From assembly GCF_001544915.2 (NCBI RefSeq), contig NZ_FCOE02000003.1, forward strand, positions 1 to 64,000: a stretch of DNA of 64,000 bases, in the 5' to 3' direction. This document shows positions 8,662-18,152 of this stretch, piece after piece. The position numbers were made by a program, and so were the translations under genes. This DNA comes from Caballeronia pedi (GTDB lineage Bacteria; Pseudomonadota; Gammaproteobacteria; Burkholderiales; Burkholderiaceae). Every line of letters starts with the position of its first letter. Within the stretch, counting starts at the first letter, position 1. The notes under the pieces are model-generated. The model searched no databases. It saw only the letters and a list, made by a program, of their open reading frames with translations, and was not told the origin of the DNA.

Positions 8662-8717
8662 CAGCGGCACATGCGTTGTTCATCGCGAGAGTCAAAAACA
8701 TACAGGAGCATCGGGCA

Positions 8718-9032
8718 ATGGAGCAACTCGGTTTTTCGTTCGACGGACTCGCGTCGAGTGATCGCGGCATATACGCGATCGCTGGCGTGGTGGCTTCGGG
8801 CGACCTCGAAATACTCATCGAGCGGAAGGCGCTCGACGGCCGTTGCGAGGTCGCTATCAACACGTCGATTCACGGCTTCGAGACGACCTGGCGCGCGGTG
8901 ATGCAGCGCTTCGTCACGAACCGGCCGCTCGCCGACACACGCGTGACCGTCAACGACAGCGGCGCGACGCCGGCGATCGTGAGTCTTCGTCTTGCGCAGG
9001 CTGCGCAGTCACTCGATGAGGAATCCAGATGA
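8718..9032 (+). CDS. mdcC: Malonate decarboxylase acyl carrier protein (delta subunit)
   Basis: 104 residues, typical for MdcC. The ATG at 8718 follows AGGAGC (8703-8708); a longer frame starting at 8613 overlaps mdcA and is rejected. The motif GVVASGDLE contains Ser27, the expected attachment point of the 2'-(5''-phosphoribosyl)-3'-dephospho-CoA prosthetic group (Ser25 in Klebsiella). The malonyl and acetyl thioesters are carried here between the alpha and beta/gamma subunits. Its stop overlaps the mdcD start. Activation needs MdcB and MdcG; only mdcB is present in this window. Confidence 0.92.
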   Translation: MEQLGFSFDGLASSDRGIYAIAGVVASGDLEILIERKALDGRCEVAINTSIHGFETTWRAVMQRFVTNRPLADTRVTVNDSGATPAIVSLRLAQAAQSLDEESR

Positions 9033-9970
9033 ATATTCATGATGGCATGCAGCCCAGAGAAATGACACCGAGTCAGCGCAGCTATCAGGAGGCGAGCGCG
9101 CGCGAACGCGCCCGCGGTTTATGCGATGCGGGCAGTTTCACCGAATGGCTCGATCCGCGCGAGCGTCTGACGAGCCCGCATCTCGCGGCGCTCGACACGC
9201 CCGTCGCGTTCGACGACGGCGTGGTGATCGGCGCCGGAAGTCTGGCCGGCGAGCGTGTGTTCGTCGCGGCGCAGGAAGGGCGTTTCATGGGCGGCGCAGT
9301 CGGCGAGATCCACGGCGCGAAGCTCACCGGCCTGCTCAGGCGCGCGGTGAAGGAGCGGCCCGCCGCCGTGCTGCTGATGCTGGAAACCGGCGGCGTGCGG
9401 CTGCACGAAGCGAACGCCGGGCTCGTCGCGATCTCCGAGATTCAGCGTGCCGTGTTCGATGCGCGTCATGCGGGCGTGCCGGTGATCGTGCTGATCGGCG
9501 GCGGCAACGGCTGCTATGGCGGCATGGGTATCGTCGCGCGATGCTGCGACGCCATCGTGATGAGCGAAGCGGCGCGGCTGTCCGTGTCGGGACCTGAAGT
9601 GATCGAGACGGCGCGGGGTGTCGAAGAATTCGACGCGAAGGATCGCGCGCTCGTGTGGCGGACGATGGGCGGCAAGCACCGTTATCTGCTGGGCGAGATC
9701 GATCGTTACGTCGACGACGATCTCGGTGCCTTCCGCGAAGCCGCCGCGACGTATCTGAACCGTCCGGTGCCGCTCGATCTCGATGCGGTGCTGGCCGAGC
9801 ACGCGCGGATCGAACAGCGTCTCGCGCGCTTCGGCGCCTGCGAGGACGCGCTCGATATCTGGACCGCGATGGGCATCGACAACGCGGCGCGCATCACTGC
9901 GCTCGACACTGAGGCATTTCTTCAAGCAGCGGCTTGCACACGCGAGGAACACGCAGATGACGCTCTCTGA
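9029..9970 (+). CDS. mdcD: Malonate decarboxylase beta subunit
   Basis: 313 residues, starting within the mdcC stop (ATGA overlap at 9029). It is a crotonase/carboxyltransferase-fold subunit with the Gly-rich block GGGNGCYGGMGIVARCCD and LETGGVRLHEANAG, typical of MdcD. With MdcE it decarboxylates malonyl-S-ACP to acetyl-S-ACP and CO2. The 3' end overlaps mdcE by 14 bp, showing translational coupling. Confidence 0.95.
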   Translation: MNIHDGMQPREMTPSQRSYQEASARERARGLCDAGSFTEWLDPRERLTSPHLAALDTPVAFDDGVVIGAGSLAGERVFVAAQEGRFMGGAVGEIHGAKLTGLLRRAVKERPAAVLLMLETGGVRLHEANAGLVAISEIQRAVFDARHAGVPVIVLIGGGNGCYGGMGIVARCCDAIVMSEAARLSVSGPEVIETARGVEEFDAKDRALVWRTMGGKHRYLLGEIDRYVDDDLGAFREAAATYLNRPVPLDLDAVLAEHARIEQRLARFGACEDALDIWTAMGIDNAARITALDTEAFLQAAACTREEHADDAL

Positions 9971-10661
9971 TCTGCTCGACGGTCTTTTTCCGGCGGGCCA
10001 TCTCACGATTGTCGAGGCGGGCGTGATCGCCGGCACGGGTACGCATGCGCGCGGCGAAGTGGCGTTGATCGGCACCGTGGATCATGCAGCGATCGGCGTC
10101 GATACGGCGCTTGCGCTCGCATCGCATGTGCTGCGCGTCGTGCGGGAGCAGCCGGGCACGCCGATCCTGCTGCTCGTCGACAACGCCGGCCAGCGACTTT
10201 CGCGGCGTGACGAGCTGCTCGGCAACAACGGCTGTCTTGCACATCTGGCGAAGTGTCTGGAGGTCGCGCGCACGCGCGGGCATCGTGTGTTGAGCCTCGT
10301 CTACGATCAGGCGGTGTCGGGCGGCTTTCTCGCGGCTGGCATGATCGCGGATCGCACGTATGCACTACCGGATGCGCATATCCATGTGATGAACCTGCCC
10401 GCGATGAGCCGCATCACGCAAATTCCGCTCGACCGCCTGGAGGCGTTGTGCGCGAGTTCCGCGGTGTTTGCGCCGGGCGTACCGAGCTTTTACAAACTCG
10501 GCATCGTCGAAGGCGTATGGGAGGGCGATCTGAGCATGGCGCTGGAGCAAGCGCTCATGACAGCATCGAACGAAGACACGCGCAGCGAGACCGGGCGCGC
10601 GCGGGGCGGCCGCATGCTGGCCGCGGACATCGCCGCGCGTATAACGGAGCAGCTCGCATGA
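9957..10661 (+). CDS. mdcE: Malonate decarboxylase gamma subunit
   Basis: 234 residues from the ATG at 9957, with GAGGAA upstream inside mdcD. Family features include the N-terminal LDGLFPAGH, the oxyanion-type segment YDQAVSGGFLAAGMIADRTYALPDA and MNLPAMSRIT. It partners MdcD in decarboxylating malonyl-ACP. An in-frame extension back to 9783 lies wholly within mdcD and is not used. Its TGA overlaps the mdcB ATG. Confidence 0.94.
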   Translation: MTLSDLLDGLFPAGHLTIVEAGVIAGTGTHARGEVALIGTVDHAAIGVDTALALASHVLRVVREQPGTPILLLVDNAGQRLSRRDELLGNNGCLAHLAKCLEVARTRGHRVLSLVYDQAVSGGFLAAGMIADRTYALPDAHIHVMNLPAMSRITQIPLDRLEALCASSAVFAPGVPSFYKLGIVEGVWEGDLSMALEQALMTASNEDTRSETGRARGGRMLAADIAARITEQLA

Positions 10662-11527
10662 GTCTGACGTCCGATCTCGCACGGCCGACGCCCGGATATT
10701 CCACGGACGATTACGCGTGCGCCGTGGCGCGTGCGGCCATCGGCGCGCTGCACGCCGAAGTGATGCTCGATCCGAAGCCGGGCCTCGTCACGCGTTCCAG
10801 CAACGGCAGTCATCGGGATATGAACGCGGCGCTGTTCGTGCGCAGCCTGTTCGCCTTGCGGCATTACTTCCCGCGCATCGCGCGGGCGGGCGAGCAGGGC
10901 GCGTCATTCGACGGGTTGCGGCGGCTAGGCATTGAGGCGGAAGACGCGATGATGCGTGCAACACGCGGCGTCAACACACATCGCGGCGCGATCTTCACGC
11001 TCGGTTTGCTTGCCGCTGCCGCCGGCCATCTGCACGCGAGGAAGAGTCGCCTCGATGCGTACGAGATGTGCATGACCGTGAGCCAGCGCTACGGTGCCGC
11101 GATCATTGATAGCCGGATGGACGCACGCCCGAGTCACGGCTTGCGTGCGAGCAGGGCATACGGCATTGCAGGCGCGCGCGAGATCGCCGCGCTCGGCTTT
11201 CGTGTGCTGCGCGAAACTGCCGTGCCGACGCTCGAAGACGCACTCGCACGCGGCCTGACGCGCGAGCGTGCCGCCGTGCAAACCCTCTTCTCCGTCATGG
11301 CCGTGCTCGACGACACCAACCTGTTTCATCGCGGCGGCCACGCGGGGGTCGAGTTCGTGCAACGCGAAAGCCGCGCGTTTCTCGCGGCGGGCGGCGCGCT
11401 CGCGCCGGACTGGCGGCAGCGCGTCCGCGCGCTCGACGCGGCGTTCGTACGGCGCAATCTCAGTCCCGGCGGCGCGGCGGACATGCTTTCCGCCACGCTC
11501 TTCGTCCACGCATTGCAAGCGCTTTGA
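10658..11527 (+). CDS. mdcB: Triphosphoribosyl-dephospho-CoA synthase
   Basis: 289 residues, CitG/MdcB family, making 2'-(5''-triphosphoribosyl)-3'-dephospho-CoA from ATP and dephospho-CoA as precursor of the MdcC prosthetic group. Visible motifs are DPKPGLVTRSSNGSHRDMN, GVNTHRGAIFTLG and DDTNLFHRGG. The ATG at 10658 overlaps the mdcE stop; the longer frame from 10253 is an out-of-frame read through mdcE. The transferase that would use its product (MdcG) is not encoded nearby, where it usually sits between mdcE and this gene or mdcH. Confidence 0.93.
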   Translation: MSLTSDLARPTPGYSTDDYACAVARAAIGALHAEVMLDPKPGLVTRSSNGSHRDMNAALFVRSLFALRHYFPRIARAGEQGASFDGLRRLGIEAEDAMMRATRGVNTHRGAIFTLGLLAAAAGHLHARKSRLDAYEMCMTVSQRYGAAIIDSRMDARPSHGLRASRAYGIAGAREIAALGFRVLRETAVPTLEDALARGLTRERAAVQTLFSVMAVLDDTNLFHRGGHAGVEFVQRESRAFLAAGGALAPDWRQRVRALDAAFVRRNLSPGGAADMLSATLFVHALQAL

Positions 11528-11531
11528 CGTC

Positions 11532-12455
11532 ATGGGTCTCGTCATCCTGTGTCCCGGCCAAGGCGCGCAACATGCCGCGATGTTTGCAACGCTCACCGCC
11601 GATCCGCTCGCCCGCGAGGTCATCGAGGCAGCGAGCGAGTTGGTCGATCTCGACCTGCTGCGGCTCGAAACCACCGTGCCAGGCGAGCGCCTGTTCGACA
11701 ACGCCATCGCCCAGCCGCTCGTGTGCGCGGCGGCGCTCGGCGCCTGGCATGCGCTTTCGTCGCGTATCGACACGCCGCTCGCGTTCGCTGGCTACAGCAT
11801 TGGTGAGCTTGCCGCGTATGGCTGCGCGGGCGCGCTTGGCTTCATCGACACGCTGCGTCTCGCGCAACGACGCGCCGCGCTGATGGATGCGTGCGCCCGC
11901 GCGACCGGTGGCATGCTTGCGCTGCGCGGCCTGAACGAGGCGCACGTGCGGGTGTTGTGCGACGGACGCGATGCGGCCATCGCCATCGCGAACGCTGACG
12001 ATCACTTCGTCGTCGGCGGAGCGCACGGCGTGCTCGAAGAGATCGCGGAGCGCGCGGCGCAGCAAGGCGCGCATACCGTGCGACGTCTTCCGGTATCGAT
12101 CGTCTCGCATACCGCCGCCCTGAGCGACGCCGCGTCCGCATTCGAAACCGTGCTCGGCGCGTCCGGCGCACGCGATCCCGATGTTCCCGTTCTCGCCGGC
12201 ATCGACGGGTCCGCGATCCACGGCTGGCCGCGCGCGATTCAATCCCTCGCCGCGCAGCTGCGCCAGACGATCCGCTGGGATCTGTGCACGGAGTCGGCAA
12301 TCGAGCGCGGCGCGACGGCATTCTTCGAACTGGGTCCCGGCGCTGCGCTGTCGCGCATGCTTCAACAGAGCCATCCCGAGATTCCGGCGCGTTCGTTCGC
12401 GGATTTCCGCAGCATCAGCGGCGCGGCGCGCTGGATCGAATCGGTCGCGTACTGA
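11532..12455 (+). CDS. mdcH: Malonyl-CoA:ACP transacylase of malonate decarboxylase (epsilon)
   Basis: 307 residues with the FabD-like fold: CPGQGAQ near the N-terminus, nucleophile elbow GYSIGE (87-92, Ser89) and an active-site His in SIVSHTA (His193). It primes MdcC with malonyl groups, which are then decarboxylated to the active acetyl form. The ATG at 11532 is 4 bp past the mdcB stop. The family's GQ-GQ arrangement is intact and nothing suggests loss of function. Confidence 0.92.
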   Translation: MGLVILCPGQGAQHAAMFATLTADPLAREVIEAASELVDLDLLRLETTVPGERLFDNAIAQPLVCAAALGAWHALSSRIDTPLAFAGYSIGELAAYGCAGALGFIDTLRLAQRRAALMDACARATGGMLALRGLNEAHVRVLCDGRDAAIAIANADDHFVVGGAHGVLEEIAERAAQQGAHTVRRLPVSIVSHTAALSDAASAFETVLGASGARDPDVPVLAGIDGSAIHGWPRAIQSLAAQLRQTIRWDLCTESAIERGATAFFELGPGAALSRMLQQSHPEIPARSFADFRSISGAARWIESVAY

Positions 12456-12499
12456 CTTGCCCTTCGCCCCTTCGCCCATCACTGTGACAGGAGACACAC

Positions 12500-13849
12500 A
12501 TGAAACAAGCGAAGCATGACAAGCCTGCGATGGCTCATCCGCGAACCCGTTGGTTGCAGCTTTTGCTCGGCATCCTATGCATGGGTCTGGTGGCCAATCT
12601 GCAATACAGCTGGACGCTCTTTGTGCGTCCGATGCACGAGACGATGGGCTGGCCCGAATCCAGCATTCAGCTCGCGTTCTCGATCTTCATCATTGTCGAG
12701 ACGTGGCTCGTGCCGGTCGAAGGCATGCTGGTAGACCGCTTCGGCCCGCGTCCCGTAGTGGCGGGCGGCGCCGTGCTGATTTTTATCGCATGGACGATGA
12801 ACGCCTGGGCTCATTCGCTGCCGATGCTCTATGCGGCGGCAGTCGTGTCCGGTCTCGGCGCGGGCTGTGTGTATGGCACTTGCGTCGGCAATGCGCTCAA
12901 GTGGTTCCCGGAGAAGCGCGGCTTCGCGTCGGGGCTGACCGCGGCGGGATTTGGCGTAGGCGCCGCGCTCACGGTGATTCCGATCGCCAACGCGATCAAG
13001 GCGAACGGCTATCACAACGCGTTCTCGACATTCGCGATCGTGCTGGGCGGTTCGATCCTGTTCCTCTCGCTCTTCATGGTGCGCCCAGCCCCCGGAGCGC
13101 GACCGACTACGACGCCCCGCAAACTGATCGAGACGCGGCACAACTTCACGACGGCGCAGATGCTGCGCACGCCGGTATTCTGGGTCATGTATCTCATCTT
13201 CACGGCGATTTGCGCGGGCGGCCTGATCGCGACGGCGCAGGTCGGGCCGATTGCGCGGGATTTCGGCATCGCGAAGGCGCCGATCGCACTCCTCGGCACG
13301 GTGATACCCCTGCTCACGCTCACCTTGTCGATCGACAATCTCGTCAATGGGCTCACGCGGCCGCTATGTGGCTTCATCTCGGATCGCTTCGGGCGCGAGA
13401 ACACAATGTTCATCGTGTTCCTCGGTGAGGGCGCGGCCCTGATCGGTCTGATCCAGTTCGGCCAGACGCCGCTGGGCTTTCTGATCTTCGCGCCGCTGAT
13501 CTTCCTGTTCTGGGGCGAGATCTACGCGATATCTTCAGCGCTGGTCGGTGATACGTTCGGCAGCAAGCACGTGACGGCGAATGCCGGAGCGCTGTACACC
13601 ACCAAGGGCGTGGCGGCGCTGCTGGTGCCTCTCGGCAGCCTGATCAAGGAATCCACCGGAAGCTGGTCGACGGTCTTCATCGTATGCGCGGCCGTGAGCG
13701 TGATCACTGCGCTGGCGTCAAAGATGGTGTTGAGCCCGATGCGGCGCAGCTTCATCGAAACGAGCAATCGAGAGGCGATCGCCGAGGCGGTCCTCGTGTC
13801 GGCCAAGAGCGATGTGTCGGACGCCCGCACGCATAAGCCAGCCGCCTGA
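12500..13849 (+). CDS. OFA-type MFS transporter, probable malonate carrier
   Basis: 449 residues, 12 predicted membrane helices, related to the oxalate:formate antiporter family. It has the DRFGPR loop 2-3 motif, SDRFGREN between TM8 and TM9, and YTTKGVAA near TM11, whose Lys corresponds to the substrate-binding Lys of OxlT. The ATG at 12500 has AGGAGA (12489-12494) and is 44 bp after mdcH, so it closes the mdc operon. It takes the place of mdcLM or madLM, so uptake of malonate, perhaps in exchange for acetate, is the natural inference. It ends in a Ser/Ala/Lys cytoplasmic tail. Confidence 0.85.
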   Translation: MKQAKHDKPAMAHPRTRWLQLLLGILCMGLVANLQYSWTLFVRPMHETMGWPESSIQLAFSIFIIVETWLVPVEGMLVDRFGPRPVVAGGAVLIFIAWTMNAWAHSLPMLYAAAVVSGLGAGCVYGTCVGNALKWFPEKRGFASGLTAAGFGVGAALTVIPIANAIKANGYHNAFSTFAIVLGGSILFLSLFMVRPAPGARPTTTPRKLIETRHNFTTAQMLRTPVFWVMYLIFTAICAGGLIATAQVGPIARDFGIAKAPIALLGTVIPLLTLTLSIDNLVNGLTRPLCGFISDRFGRENTMFIVFLGEGAALIGLIQFGQTPLGFLIFAPLIFLFWGEIYAISSALVGDTFGSKHVTANAGALYTTKGVAALLVPLGSLIKESTGSWSTVFIVCAAVSVITALASKMVLSPMRRSFIETSNREAIAEAVLVSAKSDVSDARTHKPAA

Positions 13850-14073
13850 GCCTGGCGTATCGATTGAAGTTGGCGCGCCGGTCCGCTGGCGCACCGTCAC
13901 CACGCCGAACCGGAGGGGGGCATGTTTATGCTAACAGCCATTTTCGAGTTTATGTGCGGAGGTCTTCGCAAATCAGTCGAAACCCACCGCGAATGTTTGG
14001 AGTTCGAGACAGGCACGATTTGCTTCATCTTCTTTTGACCGATTCGATCCATAGCCGATAAGCGGCTCGAACG

Positions 14074-14238
14074 ATGACGCGCAACGAACGCACGCGACGC
14101 GTGGACCGATCTATTGCACGAATGATCAGTAATGCAGTGCGCGCATACAAAGGAAAATTTGGTTTGGGTTCTCGGGCGCAGCGCTATGCATTCGTTCAGC
14201 TAGCGGCGTACCTAGCGCATCATGGGTGCTTGCTTTGA
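14074..14238 (+). CDS. Small hypothetical ORF
   Basis: 54 codons, ATG to TGA, predicting a basic peptide with MTRNERTRRVDRSIARM at the start and a helical RYAFVQLAAYLAHHG near the end. There is no clear ribosome-binding site and I recognise no family. It lies in decayed DNA, so it may be a remnant of a larger gene or chance. Confidence 0.2.
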   Translation: MTRNERTRRVDRSIARMISNAVRAYKGKFGLGSRAQRYAFVQLAAYLAHHGCLL

Positions 14239-14569
14239 TTGTGACAGCCAGTTTGCGCGAGTCGCTCACAATACATTCATGTTGATTGCTTATGCAGAGC
14301 GTCGTACGTCGGTAGTAGCGCGCAACGGCAGAGGGGCCCGAGAGTCCTATGGGCCGGTATTCTTTTGGTCTCGGATGAGTTGGAAGCGGGCGGCAAAAGT
14401 CGGGCCAAACTCGACTGACAACGAGGAGTATTGTCTCAAGATCCCCGTTGTTTTCATTCGGGCCACGCTATTAGCGGAGGCCGAAGGAGTGCTGAACGGC
14501 TAGTCGTCTTAACGCGCGGGATCAAGCGCGCGGCAATGGACTTCGTGGCGTTCCAGGGAAAGCGTTGCG

Positions 14570-14870
14570 ATCAGGCCGATGGCCAACGGCCCGCGAAGAA
14601 TATGCATTTCCACGAGGCTCGTATCGGATGCGGTGCGATTGTCCGTCGAGGATAGGGCGCGGGATTCGATGGCAGCGTCGCGGACCAGATGTTCAGCTCG
14701 TTTTTCTCGACCAAACCGGACGGAATGGGGATCGGGCTTCGGTCAGCCAGTCGATCGTCGTTGCGCATGGCGGTTCGCTGTCCACCGAGAATAATGCGGG
14801 GACGGGCGCGACATTCAGTTTTCAGGTGCCTGTCGGTGAGTTCGGTACGCAAGGCGTACGATTCGACTGA
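14570..14870 (+). pseudogene. Sensor histidine kinase C-terminus, frameshifted remnant
   Basis: Three frames joined in order spell the end of a HATPase_c domain: SDAVRLSVED (14624-14653, N/D box), then GAGFDGSVADQMFSSFFSTKPDGMGIGL (from about 14656, G1 and F boxes), then VSQSIVVAHGGSLS and AGTGATFSFQVPV (to 14859, G2 box). Two frameshifts, near 14655 and 14745, and the lack of any upstream dimerisation domain mark it as a dead fragment of a PAS/FixL-like two-component kinase. Confidence 0.75.
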
Positions 14871-15313
14871 CGTTGCTCACGCTGCCGTGCGGTAGAAGCC
14901 AAATTGGTAGCTTCGACCAATTGAACTCGTCGCGTTGTTGCTGCAATAGCTCCATTGTCGACCGCTTAGCGGCTGGTATGTGCTCTAGCACGTGCATCCA
15001 GAATCTACAGGATGCCGGTTGCTTTGCTTCGACGACGCTTGGCGCGCAATCTTCGGCTGTCGGCCAATCTCAGCGGTCCGCTGCGGTCGGCGCACGGTCA
15101 ATCGCGTGACCGTTCGATTCCGGTTCAAGACATTCAGACGGTCGAGGATCGAACGTCAGACAAGGGGTGGCGTACACGGCCGACTACGTCGGATTCCAGT
15201 CGGCAGTTGCAACCATTAGGTATCCACTTATTCCCGTCGTCGGGGTGACCTCTATCCCCGGAGCCACCGAACGGGTCTTGACGAAAACACATCGATGGCT
15301 GCTGTGGATTCGC

Positions 15314-16126
15314 TTACACCGATGGATGGGGATGAGTTGCTGGTTCTTGCTTCAATGCTGCGGCAATTTCTATCGCCGCTTTTTGCAACTCGGGTACATA
15401 GCGGCGAATAGCATCAGCGAGGCTCACCGCACGCGACAGGAAGACGACATTGAGGCTCGCGAGCACGCGCTCGTCCGCGCTGATCGCGACCGCGACCGCA
15501 CCGATCTTCGCCTGCGCGGTCCAGTCTCCGTGATTCGATCCGAAACCATCCTCGCGCACGCGCCGGATCAGCTTGCGCACGAGCGCATCGTTCTTCGCGA
15601 GTGCCTGCTGCTCTTCGCCGCCCGCGCCGGAGCGTAGTAATTCGAGAATGTCTTCGCGCTCCTCGTCAGGGCACATCGCGAAGTAGGCGCGGCCCGCCGC
15701 CGTCAGCAGGATCGGCAGACGCCGCCCGACCATTGCGCGATGAAACGACAACTGGCTGAAGCGATGCGTCGTCTCGCGGATGATCATCGCGTCGCCGTCG
15801 GGCGTGGTGAGATCGGAAGGCCACGCGACGCGCTGCAAAAGCTGCCCCATGATCGGCGGCGCGACGGTCGCGATGCGCTCGGTATCGGTGAAGCCCTCGC
15901 TCAGCGAGCGCACGGCGAGCGTCAGGCGAAAGCTGTCGTCCGACGTGCTGCGGCGAACGAACCCTTCCTCCATCAGCGTTTCGAGCAGACGGCGCACCGT
16001 CGTGCGATGCAGGCCGGTCAGATCGGCAATCTGCTGGCTCGTCGCGCGTCCGCCTTCCATCGCGTTCAACGCCCGCAGCACCTGAAGGCCGCGCGCCAGT
16101 CCGCGTACGTTCGTGTAGGTCGTCAC
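15314..16126 (-). CDS. mhpR: IclR-family activator of the mhp operon
   Basis: 270 residues from a GTG at 16126, preceded by AGGGA; in-frame extension to 16258 would run through the operator. The N-terminal winged helix contains QQIADLTGLHRTTVRRLLETLMEEGFVRR, very close to my recollection of Escherichia coli MhpR, and the effector domain keeps ETTHRFSQLSFHRAMVGRRLPIL. MhpR activates transcription with 3-(3-hydroxyphenyl)propionate as inducer. It is divergent from mhpA, with a palindromic operator in between. The C-terminus ends in a short His/Pro tail. Confidence 0.92.
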   Translation of the reverse strand: MTTYTNVRGLARGLQVLRALNAMEGGRATSQQIADLTGLHRTTVRRLLETLMEEGFVRRSTSDDSFRLTLAVRSLSEGFTDTERIATVAPPIMGQLLQRVAWPSDLTTPDGDAMIIRETTHRFSQLSFHRAMVGRRLPILLTAAGRAYFAMCPDEEREDILELLRSGAGGEEQQALAKNDALVRKLIRRVREDGFGSNHGDWTAQAKIGAVAVAISADERVLASLNVVFLSRAVSLADAIRRYVPELQKAAIEIAAALKQEPATHPHPSV

Positions 16127-16153
16127 GCCATAAAATCCCTTTGAATTCAATAG

Positions 16154-16170
16154 TGTGCATTCTATGCACA
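16154..16170 (+). promoter_or_regulatory. MhpR operator
   Basis: TGTGCATTCTATGCACA is a perfect 7-bp inverted repeat around a 3-bp centre. Its midpoint is about 58 bp upstream of the start predicted from the promoter at 16185-16213. This matches the position I recall for the 17-bp MhpR site in Escherichia coli, and suits activation. Confidence 0.7.
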
Positions 16171-16184
16171 TTTCAGAGAATTTG

Positions 16185-16213
16185 TTGAGGGCGTTTCCTG
16201 CCGCCCATAGACT
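16185..16213 (+). promoter_or_regulatory. mhpA promoter
   Basis: TTGAGG (16185-16190), a 17-bp spacer and TAGACT (16208-16213) form a reasonable sigma70 promoter facing mhpA. The weak -10 fits a need for activator. The operator lies 14 bp upstream of the -35. Confidence 0.5.
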
Positions 16214-16300
16214 GCACTCACAATTTGAACGAGCAGGCGCCATGCAAGAGGCAGGCACCGTTCGTTCAGCACATCGGACAAGCCCATTCAGGAGACAAGC

Positions 16301-18151
16301 ATGCGCCCCGCCTTAGAAACGGCGGCCGGCAACGGCCGCGCTCATCCTCACGAAACGACACATCGTTCGATCGATGCCGATGTCGCCATCATCGGCGCGG
16401 GCCCGGTCGGGCTGATGATCGCGAATATCCTCGGCCTGCAGGGCGTGCGCGTCGTCGTAATCGAGAAGCTCGCGCAGATCATCGACTATCCGCGCGCCAT
16501 CGGCCTCGACGACGAAGCGTTGCGCGTCTTCCAATCGGTCGGCCTCGTCGACGAACTTCTGCCGCACACCACGCCGAATCACTGGATGCGTTTCACGCTC
16601 AAGGGCAAGTGCTTCGCGTCGATCGAGCCGCGCACCGACGAGTTCGGCTGGCCGCGCCGCAATGCGTTCATTCAGCCGCTCGCCGATCAGATCCTGTATC
16701 GCGGTCTAGCGCGCTTTCCGCATGTGCACACGCTGCTCGGTCACGGCGTCGACGGCGTCGCACAGGACGAGCGCGGCGTGACGATCGAGGCGAGCGACGC
16801 GCACGGTGCGAAGACGACGATCCGCGCCGCGTACATGGTCGGCGCGGACGGCGGCAACAGCTTCGTGCGCCGCACGCTCGACGTGCCGTTCGAAGGCCGC
16901 ACGAAGCCGAATCAATGGATCGTGATCGACGTGCGCAACGACCCGATCGGCTCGCCGCATGTCTATCTGCATTGCGATGCGCAGCGTCCTTACGTGTCGG
17001 CGGCGCTGCCGCACGGCATCCGGCGCTTCGAATTCATGGTGATGCCCGGCGAGACGGAGGAAGAGCTCTCGCAGCCGGAGAACATGGCGGCGCTGGTGCG
17101 CGGCGTGGTCGCCGATCCGGACAAGGTCGACTACATCCGGCAGCGCGTCTATACGCACAACGCGCGGCTCGCGAGCACGTTCCGCGTGAAGCGCGTCCTG
17201 CTCGCGGGCGATGCCGCGCACATCATGCCGGTGTGGCAGGGGCAGGGCTATAACAGCGGCATTCGCGACGCGAGCAATCTCGGCTGGAAGCTCGCGATGG
17301 TCGTGAAAGGCACGGCGCAGGATGCGCTGCTCGATACCTACACGATGGAACGGCGCGCCCACGCGCGCTCGATGATCCACCTCTCCGAAGTCGCCGGCGA
17401 CATCTTCGCGCCGACGAGCTACTTCGGATCGAAAGTGCGCGACGCGTTCGTGCGCAGCTTCGACGTGCTGCCATCGATGAAGCGCTATTTCGTCGAGATG
17501 CGCTTCAAGCCGATGCCGCGCTACGAAGAGGGCGTCGTGCTGTCGACGCGGCGCGAGCGGCGCGACGGCCTGCTCGCACGAATGATCGCAAAGCGCGGGC
17601 ACGGCGCGTTCGGACGCCTCGTCGGCCTGATGAGCGAGAAGCGCGAATCGCTGATCGGGCGCGTGGTTCATGGCCGCGATGCACAGGCGGGCACCCCCGT
17701 GGGCCGCATGTTCATCCAGCCGCGCGTGCGTGTCGCGGATGGCGGCATCGTCCGGCTCGACGACGCGATCGGCAACCGCTTCGCGATCGTCGGCTGGGGC
17801 ACGGACCCGACCTTCGGCCTGACGCCCGAAGCGCGCCGCATCTGGCGCGCGCTCGGCGGATGCTTCGTGATCGCGAAGCCCGATCCGCAGCTCGCGTTCC
17901 ACGACGACGTGCCCGAAGACGTGATCGCCATCGGCGATGTCGGCTCACGCCTGCGCGAATGGTTCGCGCGCGTGCCGGAATCGGTCGTGCTGCTGCGCCC
18001 GGACCGCTTCGTCGCCGGCATGTGCTCGCCGCAATGCGTATCGGATTGCGTTGTGCAACTAGGGCACAAGCTGGCGCTTGCCATGACATCCGACGCGGCC
18101 ACGACGAACGACGCGACGTACGCGCACGCCGCCGACATGGTGGGAGCCTGA
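16301..18151 (+). CDS. mhpA: 3-(3-hydroxyphenyl)propionate hydroxylase
   Basis: 616 residues. A class A FAD monooxygenase that converts 3-(3-hydroxyphenyl)propionate (and the cinnamate analogue) to the 2,3-dihydroxy product with NADH and O2. Landmarks: FAD fold GAGPVG (32-37), DG motif near [12 protein letters not shown], and [29 protein letters not shown] for the flavin ribityl site. It has a longer N-terminal leader than the roughly 554-residue E. coli enzyme and a thioredoxin-like C-terminal region. The ATG at 16301 follows AGGAGA. First gene of the operon; its stop is immediately followed by mhpB. Confidence 0.95.
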   Translation: MRPALETAAGNGRAHPHETTHRSIDADVAIIGAGPVGLMIANILGLQGVRVVVIEKLAQIIDYPRAIGLDDEALRVFQSVGLVDELLPHTTPNHWMRFTLKGKCFASIEPRTDEFGWPRRNAFIQPLADQILYRGLARFPHVHTLLGHGVDGVAQDERGVTIEASDAHGAKTTIRAAYMVGADGGNSFVRRTLDVPFEGRTKPNQWIVIDVRNDPIGSPHVYLHCDAQRPYVSAALPHGIRRFEFMVMPGETEEELSQPENMAALVRGVVADPDKVDYIRQRVYTHNARLASTFRVKRVLLAGDAAHIMPVWQGQGYNSGIRDASNLGWKLAMVVKGTAQDALLDTYTMERRAHARSMIHLSEVAGDIFAPTSYFGSKVRDAFVRSFDVLPSMKRYFVEMRFKPMPRYEEGVVLSTRRERRDGLLARMIAKRGHGAFGRLVGLMSEKRESLIGRVVHGRDAQAGTPVGRMFIQPRVRVADGGIVRLDDAIGNRFAIVGWGTDPTFGLTPEARRIWRALGGCFVIAKPDPQLAFHDDVPEDVIAIGDVGSRLREWFARVPESVVLLRPDRFVAGMCSPQCVSDCVVQLGHKLALAMTSDAATTNDATYAHAADMVGA

Positions 18152-18152
18152 C

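Larger units (their letters stand above)
13850..15313. other. 1.46 kb gene-poor, decayed region
   Basis: No intact recognisable gene between the mdc transporter and mhpR. Composition looks more AT-rich and codon pattern is lost. It contains a possible 54-residue ORF (14074-14238) and a frameshifted histidine-kinase tail (14570-14870). The stretch 14871-15313 shows nothing I can assign. It looks like a recombination scar bordering the mhp cluster. Confidence 0.55.

Noticed and set aside
10253..11527. 424-codon reading of mdcB with a 135-residue extension
   Set aside because: The extension is mdcE read out of frame; the ATG at 10658 overlaps the mdcE stop and fits family length.
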